Below, one piece after another: positions 1 through 7,589 of a DNA stretch of 39,604 nucleotides (within the stretch, counting starts at the first letter, position 1; every line of letters starts with the position of its first letter). Below the pieces are notes generated by a model. The model did not search any database, had not been told where the DNA came from, and saw only the letters and a program-made list of their open reading frames with translations. Location of the stretch: assembly GCA_016791285.1 (NCBI GenBank), contig JAEUMX010000300.1, positions 1-39,604 on the forward strand, given 5' to 3'. Made by a program: the position numbers and the translations under genes. Origin of the DNA: Burkholderiales bacterium. Lineage in GTDB: Bacteria; Pseudomonadota; Gammaproteobacteria; Burkholderiales; JAEUMW01.

Positions 1-4
1 CGTC

Positions 5-1220
5 ATGAGCGACATCTTCATCTGCTATTCGCGAAACGATCGCGCCATCGCTGAAAAGCTGGTCCAGCACTTCCGGGCGGAGAAGTGGACGGCGTTCCTC
101 GATGTTCAGACCCACGTGGGAAAGCGCTGGCACAAGGAGATCCAGAAGGAGTTGCACGCCGCAAAAGCAGTAGTGGCCCTGTGGTCAGAGAAGTCCAGCG
201 ACAGCGATTACGTGTTGGAGGAAGCCGAATACGGCAAACGCAAGCAGATCCTCTTTCCCGCCTTCATCGAGCGCATCGAATACCCCTATGGATTCGGGCG
301 CATCCAGACAGCCGATCTGATCGGTTGGGCGGGCGAGCCCAACCATCTAGGCTTGCAGCAGCTTCTCGACTCGCTGCGGCTGCATCTGAACGGTGAGAAT
401 CAGCCAGAACCCACACCACCCCAACCCGTCACATCGCCCCTCCCCGCCTCGGGCCAAACCTTCCGTGACAAGCTGAAGATCGGTGGCGAAGGCCCCCTGA
501 TGGTGGTGATCCCCGCGGGTCGGTTTCTCATGGGCTCGCCGGCGAGCGAGCCCGAGCGCTTGGACGACGAAGGCCCTCAGCACGAAGTGCACATCGCGAA
601 GCCCTTCGCGATGGGAGTCTACGCCGTGACCTTCGACGAGTACGACCGGTTCTGCGACAGCACGAAGTGCGATCGGCCTGGCGACGAGAACTGGGGGCGG
701 GGCAACCGTCCCGTGATCAACGTCTCGTGGCACGACGCGCAAGACTACTGCACGTGGCTCACCGAACAGACCGGGCGCCGTTACCGGCTGCCGAGTGAAG
801 CGGAATGGGAGTACGTCTGCCGGGCCGGCACCACTACGCCATTTTTTTTTCGGTCCCCGCATCACCACCGGGCAGGCAAACTTCGATGGCAACTACACCT
901 ACAACGGCTCGGCAAAGGGTGAGTACCGCGAGAAGACCGTGCCGGTGGGCTCGTTCCGGCCCAATGCCTTTGGCCTCTATGACATGCACGGCAATGTGTG
1001 GGAGTGGTGCCAGGATGCGTGGCACGGCAGCTACGAAGGCGCCCCTGCCGATGGCTTGGCCTGGGAAGGCGGCGAAGGCGTGTCCCGCGTGGTGCGCGGT
1101 GGCTCCTGGCTCAGCTATCCGTGGGGGTGCCGCGCGGCCCTCCGCTACTACGGCTACGGCCCGGTCATCCGCTACTACCTCATCGGGTTTCGTGTGTGTT
1201 GTGCGTCCCCCATCGAATAG
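5..1220 (+). pseudogene. TIR-FGE protein, frame broken at a T9 run (possible phase-variable DGR target)
   Basis: The first frame (5-922) opens with a TIR domain, residues 1-110: FICYSRND near the start, and a Y-V-L-E-E stretch at 69-73 where the NADase glutamate normally lies. A proline-rich linker (about 135-150) leads into a formylglycine-generating-enzyme-like (FGE-sulfatase, C-type-lectin fold) domain from residue 160, with [13 protein letters not shown] and [11 protein letters not shown]. At the T9 run (842-850) the frame is lost. With eight T the reading would continue to 1220 through NAFGLYDMHGNVWEWCQD and RGGSW to IGFRV, giving about 405 residues. It is either inactivated or switched by slippage in the run. 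FGE-fold domains in such proteins usually serve as binding scaffolds rather than enzymes. The start is 4 bases from the window edge, so no ribosome site can be judged. Confidence 0.8.
1086..1220 (+). other. Putative DGR variable region at the 3' end of the TIR-FGE gene
   Basis: The last 45 codons match the pattern of FGE-type targets of diversity-generating retroelements: a conserved RVVRGGSW, then alternating fixed and unusual residues, then IGFRV and a short tail. Where homologous targets carry asparagines encoded AAC in the template, this gene has CTC, AGC, TAT, CTC, TAC, TAC, GGC, TAC, GTC, TAC, TAC and CTC. Eleven of these twelve codons end in C, as expected from adenine mutagenesis of AAC codons. 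I see no reverse transcriptase, Avd gene or template repeat in this window, so diversification would have to act from elsewhere. Confidence 0.6.
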
Positions 1221-1306
1221 CTGGGCGCTGCGCTGAATCACCGCCAAGCGGCAAACGCGTGTCGGAAGGCAGAATGTAGGTTCTTGCACGCGAGGAGCGA
1301 TCGGCC

Positions 1307-1543
1307 GTGAACAAGGTTCTGTTTATCCGCGCAGACTGGGTTCCTGAAGCGGCAGTTTGGGTCGCCACCTCGGATGACGTGCCGGGATTGGCCACGGAGG
1401 CCGAGACCCTGGAGGCACTTTCGGCCAAACTGGAGGTCATGGTGCCCGAGTTGCTCGATGCCAACGGCTACCCGGAAGGACCCGAAGTACCTTACGAACT
1501 CCTCGCCCGCAGATTTTCGGTGTTGCATCGCGTTGCGCGTTGA
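1307..1543 (+). CDS. HicB-like antitoxin (DUF1902 type)
   Basis: A 78-residue protein that starts KVLFIRADWVPEAAVW and continues VATSDDVPGLATEA, the partially folded HicB/DUF1902 antitoxin core that binds and masks a HicA toxin. Start is GTG at 1307, preceded by GAGGAG at 1292-1297 with nine bases between, which fixes this start. It lacks the C-terminal DNA-binding domain found in longer HicB proteins, so autoregulation may be indirect. Its stop overlaps the start of the toxin-like frame (TGATG), so the two are translationally coupled. The order antitoxin then toxin is the reverse of classical hicAB. Confidence 0.75.
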   Translation: MNKVLFIRADWVPEAAVWVATSDDVPGLATEAETLEALSAKLEVMVPELLDANGYPEGPEVPYELLARRFSVLHRVAR

Positions 1544-1710
1544 TGGGCGGGAGCTTTACTCCCGAACTGACGCGGCTGCTGCTCGAAGCGGGTTGTCGCT
1601 TCGAGCGACACGGCAGTGACGATCACGATATCTGGTTCTCTTCCCACACCGGCGTGCGGTTCACGGTCGATCACAAGATCAAGTCCCGCCACACACGCAA
1701 CAAGACCTAA
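1543..1710 (+). CDS. HicA-like mRNA interferase toxin (55 aa)
   Basis: This short frame begins at the ATG that overlaps the antitoxin stop. It encodes 55 residues including RLLLEAGCRFERHGSDDHDI and a C-terminal VDHKIKSRHT. HicA toxins are about 50-60 residues with a double-stranded RNA-binding fold and one catalytic histidine in a G-S/D-H context followed by a W-x(n)-basic tail; both are visible here. Members cleave mRNA on ribosomes when free of antitoxin. The pair looks intact. The gene is short enough to be missed by standard gene callers. Identity rests on motif, size and partner. Confidence 0.7.
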   Translation: MGGSFTPELTRLLLEAGCRFERHGSDDHDIWFSSHTGVRFTVDHKIKSRHTRNKT

Positions 1711-1788
1711 CCCCGTTTGTTGGCGACCAGGTCGTGGCGGTGCCCATGCACGTTAACCGACTGAACTTGTTTGAGTGTTAACCGGACA

Positions 1789-4700
1789 CTACTGACCCTC
1801 GTTGACGATCGTTACCCGGCTGTTCGTTACGGACGGCCGCTCACTGAGGGGGTAGTTGCTGCCCAAACCGACGGCGCGCAGCCGCTCCGTCCTGATGCCC
1901 AGCTCCGTCAGGTAAGCGACCACGGCCTCCGCACGCCGGAGCGAAAGGTCCCGCTCCCGTCGTTCGCTGACGCTTAAATCGATGTGGCCTTCGATGCGGA
2001 ATCTATACAGCATCAGCTTCTCATGGCGCATTGCTCTTGCAACGACGTCGAGAGTGCTCTTGGCCGTTGGCGTTAGATCGGCTGAGCCACTAGGGAATCG
2101 AATTAAAAGACTTGCGCTGGCCGGTTCTTTGGGGTCAGCGTGGAAGGCCAGCTCCGACAACGCGTCAGCGGACACAGACCCTGTGTCGGGCAGGTCTTCA
2201 CCGAGACAGACACGGAAACCTGAGGTGTTGAACTGCACATCTGTCCCCGCGACAAAACGGCTGTTCACTTCAAGGTCGCCTTCACTGCTGCCCCAGCCGC
2301 CACCGCGCAGGACAGCGGTGCCTTTGCTTTCTTTCCTGTCGCCGCTTTCGACCCATTCCCACGCGTTCCCTGCCATGTCGAATAGGCCGTAGCCATTTGG
2401 AGCGTAGCGCCCCACAGGTAAGGTTCGTCGGAGAAACGCATCCCCGCAAGTGCGGCAGTTGGCGCGGCCCTTAGGAGCGTCGTTTCCCCAGGGGTACCTG
2501 CCCTCGATCCCACCGCGCGCAGCGATCTCCCACTCCCATTCGGTCGGCAAGCGGTACGGCTTTCCGGTCCGTGAATGTAGCCAGCGAGTATATGCGCGGG
2601 CATCGGTTATCGACACATGGATCACCGGCCGGCCGGGTGTATCAAAAATTGCTTCGGACGGGCGGTCGAAGAGGACGCCACTCGATCTACCACGCGTCTC
2701 CCACAGAAAAAACTTGTACTGGAGGTTAGTCACCTCGTACTTGCCTATGCGACAGAGCTGTTCTGCCTGTAGGCGCATCGGCGGCGCATCGTCGAGACAG
2801 GTAGCCTCGCCTTCGTCGCCGTCCTTCAAACAGCGGCGCTCGAACACCCAGACCCGTCCCCGCTCCAGGCTAGCGATGTCCACCGTCTCAGGCAAAGGCG
2901 CCGCAAGCCCGAAAGCCCATACCGGCAACATGGCCGAGTACAGCACCGTGTTGCCTACGTGCACGAGCGGGTCTTCGATCACGTCCCACCAAGTCCAGGC
3001 ACCGAGCACTGCCGCCGTGAATACAACTACGATCTTTGTCGCCGCCACCCGACGGCTCCACGCCAGAAAGCGCGCTTCGGAGCTGCGCCGGGGCGTGCGT
3101 AGGCGCTGATAAAGCTCGATGTCGCGCCAGCCGGCGAGGTTCATGTAGCGCCCGAGCCCCCTGCTCTGCAGCCATTGCTCGGTCTGGAACTTGAGCTGCT
3201 GGCGATGCAGGTCGCGGTCGCGGTTCTGCTCGACATAGGCATAGAGCGTCGGCCAATAACCGATCGGCTTCCCGGTCTTCTCGTCGCGGGTCCGAGCGCG
3301 GATGAGGGTCTCGTGAATGAGGTCGACGTACTGCTCGCCGTGTTCGCCGTGCGTGGTCATGAGCCGCAAGGCGCCTTCGTGCCGCGCGCCTCTGCCGTCC
3401 AGCGCGCGTTCGCCGGAGAGCAGTTGCACAACGCGCTCGCCGTTGGCGTCGTTGCCGTTTCCGGCAACCATCACCGCCTCGCCACGCGTGATGCGTTGGC
3501 GGGTGTGGCGCCCTTCGTCGTTGATGCGAGTAAGGCGCAGCAGCAACTCCAGCGCCGCCTGTTTGCCGTTCGGCACGGCTTGGTTAATGCGCTCGAGCAG
3601 AGCGTCGGCCTGGGCGCTCAACATGCCGGCGATGCCGTTGTGCTGACGGTACTGATCGCCGCTCAGCCGGTTGCCCTCGCGGCTCCGCCACAGGGTGTAG
3701 AGCGCGTTCTCTACCAGCGGCAACGCGCCGAGCTCCTCGCGCGAATCTTCGAGCATGAGCGCGGTCACCTCGCGCACGTCGAGGTTGGCCAGCCGCGCGG
3801 GTCCTTCGATGACTTCGCGCAGTCCCTGCTGGGAGATCGTCGGCAGGAGAAAACGCTTGCAGCGGCTGTTGTAGATCGCCTGCAAGCGGGGGAGCTGCTC
3901 GAAGCGGTCGAGGAAATCCGCCCGCACCGTGCTGATGGCGAAGAGCGGGCACTCCGGATCCTGCAGGGCGTTCGCGAGCTGCGCGTCGAAGCGCTTGCGC
4001 GACTCGGCTTCGGCAAAGGTGAAAAGCTCCTCGAACTGGTCGACGATCAGCAGGAACGCGGTGTCGCTCTGCCTCGCGTCGCGCAGCGCGAAAGCGAGCG
4101 CGCGTTCGTCCTGCTCGAGACGCTTGAGCCGCGCCAGGGAATCGCGTTGGCTGGCGTCGGGGATCAAGCCGTGGTCGAGCGCCGTCGCGAGGTTACCCAG
4201 CGGGTCCTTGCCCGGCAGCATCGGGCCGAGCACGCGCCACCGGCCGAATCCGGTGCGGGCCCAAAGCGCACCCCGTTCGATCATCGGCAGCATGCCGGCG
4301 TTGACGAGCGAGGACTTGCCGGAGCCGCTGTTGCCTTCGATCTGCAGCCAACGGCAATAGCTGCTGCCGCCGCTGCCGTGCAAGCGCTCGGGATTGGTCT
4401 GCTGCTGGTCGCCGAGGCACGCCAGCGCTTCCAGCGCTTCCTGCCGGCGCCCGAAGAAGAGGCGCGCATCCTTCTGCTGAAAGGCGTTGAGGCCGAGGAA
4501 GGGGCAGCCTTCGAAGGGCACGCGATCGAAGGGCGTGGCTCGCGCCCGGATCGCCTCGACCAGCGCGTCCGGAAGCGGCTCGGCGGGGCGCCAGCGCGTG
4601 GCCTGAAACAGCGCGAGAAAGGGCGGCAGCGCTTCGGGTTTCGCGTCTTCGAGCAGGATCGGAAAGATCGCCAGGCGCTGCGCGTCGTCATGGGGAGAGA

Positions 4701-4950
4701 GATGCCGGATCAGCGCGACCTGCGCCTCGGCGCCGACCCAGCGCTCAACCCCGTCGCGCCCCACCAGCAGCACGAACGCGGAGCAGCTTTGCAAGGCCGC
4801 TTGCAGACGATCGATCCATTTATCACCGACGCGGATCGACGCCTCGTCGCGAAAGACGCTGAGCCCCGCCTGCTCCACCGCGGACCGCAGCGCGGTGCAG
4901 GCCTCGCGATCATTCAGGCTGTAACTGAGAAAGACCTGCTCTGTCGCCAT
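1789..4950 (-). CDS. TIR-STAND ATPase-TM-FGE-OmpA multidomain protein
   Basis: A 1053-residue protein from the ATG at 4950; an upstream in-frame start would add 27 unconserved residues before MATEQVFLSYS. Domains in order: TIR, 1-125, with candidate catalytic Glu75 in W-V-G-A-E; nSTAND1-type P-loop ATPase, about 150-600, with Walker A GNSGSGKSS (206-214) and Walker B LLIVDQFEE (300-308); a hydrophobic segment, about 639-655; FGE-like domain, about 695-917 (IGKYEVTN, YRLPTEWEWE, MAGNAWEW, LRGGGW, SGFRV); OmpA-like peptidoglycan-binding domain, about 945-1050 (IRFPSGSADLT, RRAEAVVAYL, GLGSNYP). TIR domains of this type cleave NAD+ or make signal nucleotides, and STAND ATPases assemble on sensing a trigger. 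The layout suggests a membrane-anchored sensor with FGE and OmpA parts in the periplasm and TIR effector in the cytoplasm. The frame is intact, unlike neighbouring TIR genes. Domain assignment is strong; the defence role is inferred. Confidence 0.85.
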   Translation of the reverse strand: MATEQVFLSYSLNDREACTALRSAVEQAGLSVFRDEASIRVGDKWIDRLQAALQSCSAFVLLVGRDGVERWVGAEAQVALIRHLSPHDDAQRLAIFPILLEDAKPEALPPFLALFQATRWRPAEPLPDALVEAIRARATPFDRVPFEGCPFLGLNAFQQKDARLFFGRRQEALEALACLGDQQQTNPERLHGSGGSSYCRWLQIEGNSGSGKSSLVNAGMLPMIERGALWARTGFGRWRVLGPMLPGKDPLGNLATALDHGLIPDASQRDSLARLKRLEQDERALAFALRDARQSDTAFLLIVDQFEELFTFAEAESRKRFDAQLANALQDPECPLFAISTVRADFLDRFEQLPRLQAIYNSRCKRFLLPTISQQGLREVIEGPARLANLDVREVTALMLEDSREELGALPLVENALYTLWRSREGNRLSGDQYRQHNGIAGMLSAQADALLERINQAVPNGKQAALELLLRLTRINDEGRHTRQRITRGEAVMVAGNGNDANGERVVQLLSGERALDGRGARHEGALRLMTTHGEHGEQYVDLIHETLIRARTRDEKTGKPIGYWPTLYAYVEQNRDRDLHRQQLKFQTEQWLQSRGLGRYMNLAGWRDIELYQRLRTPRRSSEARFLAWSRRVAATKIVVVFTAAVLGAWTWWDVIEDPLVHVGNTVLYSAMLPVWAFGLAAPLPETVDIASLERGRVWVFERRCLKDGDEGEATCLDDAPPMRLQAEQLCRIGKYEVTNLQYKFFLWETRGRSSGVLFDRPSEAIFDTPGRPVIHVSITDARAYTRWLHSRTGKPYRLPTEWEWEIAARGGIEGRYPWGNDAPKGRANCRTCGDAFLRRTLPVGRYAPNGYGLFDMAGNAWEWVESGDRKESKGTAVLRGGGWGSSEGDLEVNSRFVAGTDVQFNTSGFRVCLGEDLPDTGSVSADALSELAFHADPKEPASASLLIRFPSGSADLTPTAKSTLDVVARAMRHEKLMLYRFRIEGHIDLSVSERRERDLSLRRAEAVVAYLTELGIRTERLRAVGLGSNYPLSERPSVTNSRVTIVNEGQ

Positions 4951-5041
4951 GGCTCGGGTGTCGGCGTTGTGAGTGAAGGAGCGGTGCCTCCAGATCACCC
5001 CGGGAAAAGAGCTGTCCCGTCCGCCCGGCACGCACCTACCG

Positions 5042-5398
5042 CTATGCTGGCCGAATCATAGGGTGTGGGCCGCGCAATGGGAAGAGAGCTTGGTTACACT
5101 GTGAGTCGCACGGCGGCAAGACGGGAACGTAACGCTTGTTTGCGAACTTGGCGTCATAAGGCTGCTGGGTGATGTGCTGGGATTCCCAACGCACGCAGCG
5201 CCCGACATTGGGCGGCGCGTTACCGAAAAACTGCTCCGTCATCCAGGGGCGCCACCCGTTGGAGGGAACTGCTCGTACTGATCGATACCCATCGAGACCA
5301 GCGCCGCGCAGCCTGCTGGCCAGAGCCAGCACCCACGCCGCGTGTGCGTCGGATTCCTGGGCGTAGCTGATGAAAACCCGCGGTGGGTCGGTCGTCAT
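5042..5398 (-). pseudogene. Degenerate SEFIR-domain gene
   Basis: The 118-codon frame starts like a SEFIR domain (PRVFISYAQESDAHAAWVLA, LASRLRGAGLDG). It then runs out of register: the expected IDQYEQFPP lies in another frame (about 5265-5285) and the original frame resumes at NGWRPWMTEQ. After a deletion of the middle of the domain, the end of a SEFIR domain returns as CVRWESQHITQQPYD and NKRYVPVLPP. Two compensating frameshifts plus an internal deletion make function unlikely. SEFIR is a TIR-related signalling domain found in bacterial defence proteins. The remnant is transcribed away from the next gene and sits just upstream of the TIR-STAND gene on the same strand. Confidence 0.75.
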
Positions 5399-5554
5399 GT
5401 CGCTGTATGGTAGGCGTGCATGTCGCGTGGATTATACGTCCGGAGCCGCCCCGAGGCAGGTGACGGCGCGCGGGCCCTGCCCTGTTGACCCGGATAGTCA
5501 AACCCGAAATACTCAAATTCCGTCCCATTCGTTCTGTTGCATTGAGACAGTCGC

Positions 5555-7429
5555 ATGCCGCCTCGATTCGATGTGTTCCTGAGCTATCCACGCAAGGACC
5601 TGGAACCGGTCCGTGCACTGGTGAGCGCGCTGAAAGCGGAGGGGCTCACGGTGTGGCTGGACGAGTCGAATATCGAGGCGTTCGAGCGCATTCATGATCA
5701 CGTAGCCCAGGGCATCGCAGATAGCCGGGCGCTGGCATGGTATTCGTTGAACTACGCTGCGTCACGCCCTTGCCAGAGCGAGCTCAGCGCTGCCTATCTG
5801 TGCGAGGCCGGTGACAGGGTGCTCGTGGTCAACCCCGAATCCGACCACGGTCACATCCAACCTCGGGCGTTGGTGAATCGTCTGTACGGCGAGGCCAAGG
5901 ATGCTCCCGGGATCGCCCGTCGCGTGAAGGGTTGCGTCTCCCGCTTCGCTTTCTCCATCGGCGATGGTGTGTCGTTCACGCAGCCTCTGCACTACGGACG
6001 TCAGTTGGCGGGATCAAACCGTTTCGTGGGCCGCACTCCGATTCTCTGGAAGACTCACGATGCCCTGGAGAAGTCCGGCGCGGCCATGCTGACGGGCACC
6101 AGGCGTTCAGTGGTGCAACTCCGGGGGTTCGGCGGCGTAGGTAAGTCGCTTCTGGCGGAGGAGTACGCGCTCCGGTTTGGGGCCGCTTATCCGGGTGGAA
6201 TCTTCTGGCTCAAGGCATACGGCAACGACGACGACCAGGGGATCAACCAAACGCGGGACCGAGAGGGCGAACGATGCCGCCAGATCAGCGAATTCGCATC
6301 CCAACTTCGCGTTCCGACCGAGGGCAGACCACCCGCGGAGATCCGCGCGGCGCTAGGGCAGATTCTGGCGGCGGGACGTCGAAGTCTGTGGATTGTCGAT
6401 GACCTGCCCTCCGCCTTGAACTCGGAGGTCATCGAGGAATGGCTCTCGCCGCATGCGTCCGTCCCGACTCTCATCACCACGCGCGATCGTTCGCACAGCA
6501 GCCTGGGCGAGCTGGTCGATGTCGACGTGCTCTCCAATGAGGAATCATTCGCCCTGCTTGAGTTCCACCGCACGGTCGACGACGTTGAGCAGAACGTTGC
6601 CCGCGATTTGCTCAACGCGCTGGGTCATCACGCCCTTGCGGTAGAGATTGCCGCTTCGTACCTGGGCGACCAGAAGAGCATATCGATCGATGAGTTTCTG
6701 AACGAGTTGCGCAATCCCCGCGAGGACGTGCTCGAGGAGGCGGCCGCGCTCGCCGATGCGCTGCCCATCGGCCACTCGCCGAGTATCGTCGCGACCCTGA
6801 ACACAACGATCAGTCAGTTGAGCGAACCCGCCCGCGATCTTCTATGTCTGGCGTCCTGTCTTGCATCGGCGCCCATTCCCAAGGAGCTGATCGAAGCGGT
6901 CTTCATGCGACTGTCCACCCCCGATCCGCCTGGTCTGGCGCGCAAGAAAGCCGTCAAGGAAACGGAGCGCTTCGCCCTCAGTCGCAAGGAGTCGATGCCC
7001 GCCGATGCCGTGAGCGTGCATACCCTGGTTGCGCGAACAGCACGGCGTCGCGCCGGATCGCAGGATCGCATCGCGAGGATTCACGCCGCCGGCGTCGGGT
7101 CCTTGATCGATACACTTTACGGGATTGCATCGCTCGGCTCGATTCTGCGTCGGAGTCTCGAAATCACCCACGCGCGAGCAGTATCCGATCCCCTGGCGAC
7201 TCCGGACGAGGCCACCTTGCTTGTGCTGGTTGCCAACGCCGATCTGAACCGCGGCGACCTCGAATCGGCAGATCGCCTCGCTCGGCGAGCCCTCCAGTAC
7301 TGCACGGCGAAGCTTGGCGAGAATTCTCTCGAGACCTGCTTTGCTAAGAGCGGCATTGCAATGGTGATGCTGACTCAACGCAACTACGCCGACGCCCACC
7401 AGATTCTGGTCACTGGTCGGAAGCGGTGA
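5555..7429 (+). CDS. TIR-NB-ARC-TPR STAND NTPase, 5' part (frameshifted)
   Basis: A 624-residue frame starting MPPRFDVFLSYPRKD. TIR domain 1-130, candidate catalytic Glu76 in S-R-P-C-Q-S-E-L. NB-ARC-like STAND NTPase about 155-450: FVGR at 157-160, P-loop GFGGVGKS (191-198), Walker B LWIVDD (278-283), sensor TLITTRDR (305-312). Helical repeats begin near 540. The frame ends at 7429, but a second frame carries on the same repeat array without a gap (L-V-G-S-G-E-I-E-A-V), so one base has been gained or lost between about 7400 and 7427, where CTGGTC occurs twice around a single A (7406-7418). Such proteins resemble plant-type NLRs: repeats sense, NB-ARC oligomerises, TIR consumes NAD+. The present sequence makes a truncated protein unless the shift is a sequencing error or recoded. 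Confidence 0.8.
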   Translation: MPPRFDVFLSYPRKDLEPVRALVSALKAEGLTVWLDESNIEAFERIHDHVAQGIADSRALAWYSLNYAASRPCQSELSAAYLCEAGDRVLVVNPESDHGHIQPRALVNRLYGEAKDAPGIARRVKGCVSRFAFSIGDGVSFTQPLHYGRQLAGSNRFVGRTPILWKTHDALEKSGAAMLTGTRRSVVQLRGFGGVGKSLLAEEYALRFGAAYPGGIFWLKAYGNDDDQGINQTRDREGERCRQISEFASQLRVPTEGRPPAEIRAALGQILAAGRRSLWIVDDLPSALNSEVIEEWLSPHASVPTLITTRDRSHSSLGELVDVDVLSNEESFALLEFHRTVDDVEQNVARDLLNALGHHALAVEIAASYLGDQKSISIDEFLNELRNPREDVLEEAAALADALPIGHSPSIVATLNTTISQLSEPARDLLCLASCLASAPIPKELIEAVFMRLSTPDPPGLARKKAVKETERFALSRKESMPADAVSVHTLVARTARRRAGSQDRIARIHAAGVGSLIDTLYGIASLGSILRRSLEITHARAVSDPLATPDEATLLVLVANADLNRGDLESADRLARRALQYCTAKLGENSLETCFAKSGIAMVMLTQRNYADAHQILVTGRKR

Positions 7430-7589
7430 GATCGAAGCGGTAGCGCCGATCATCGAGAAGGCAGCCACGGTTTTCGAGCAGACCCTTGGCGAGGACAACA
7501 TACTCACTCTCCACGCGAAACTGTACCTGCTTGTCCTCCTGGGCAGCCGACAGGACGCTCAGTCGATCCGGGAGCTGGCCGCCGCGCTG

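Noticed and set aside
1235..1306. Possible DGR template repeat just downstream of the variable region
   Set aside because: The bases do not repeat the RGGSW to IGFRV segment; no template was seen anywhere in the window.
1752..1784. Direct repeat of GTTAACCG, 25 bases apart
   Set aside because: Too short to call an attachment site or insertion-sequence scar, and no integrase or transposase is near.
3175..5061. A 628-codon open frame on the plus strand
   Set aside because: It lies antisense to the TIR-STAND-FGE-OmpA gene, whose domains are clear; the antisense product has no recognisable motif and is a by-product of high GC.
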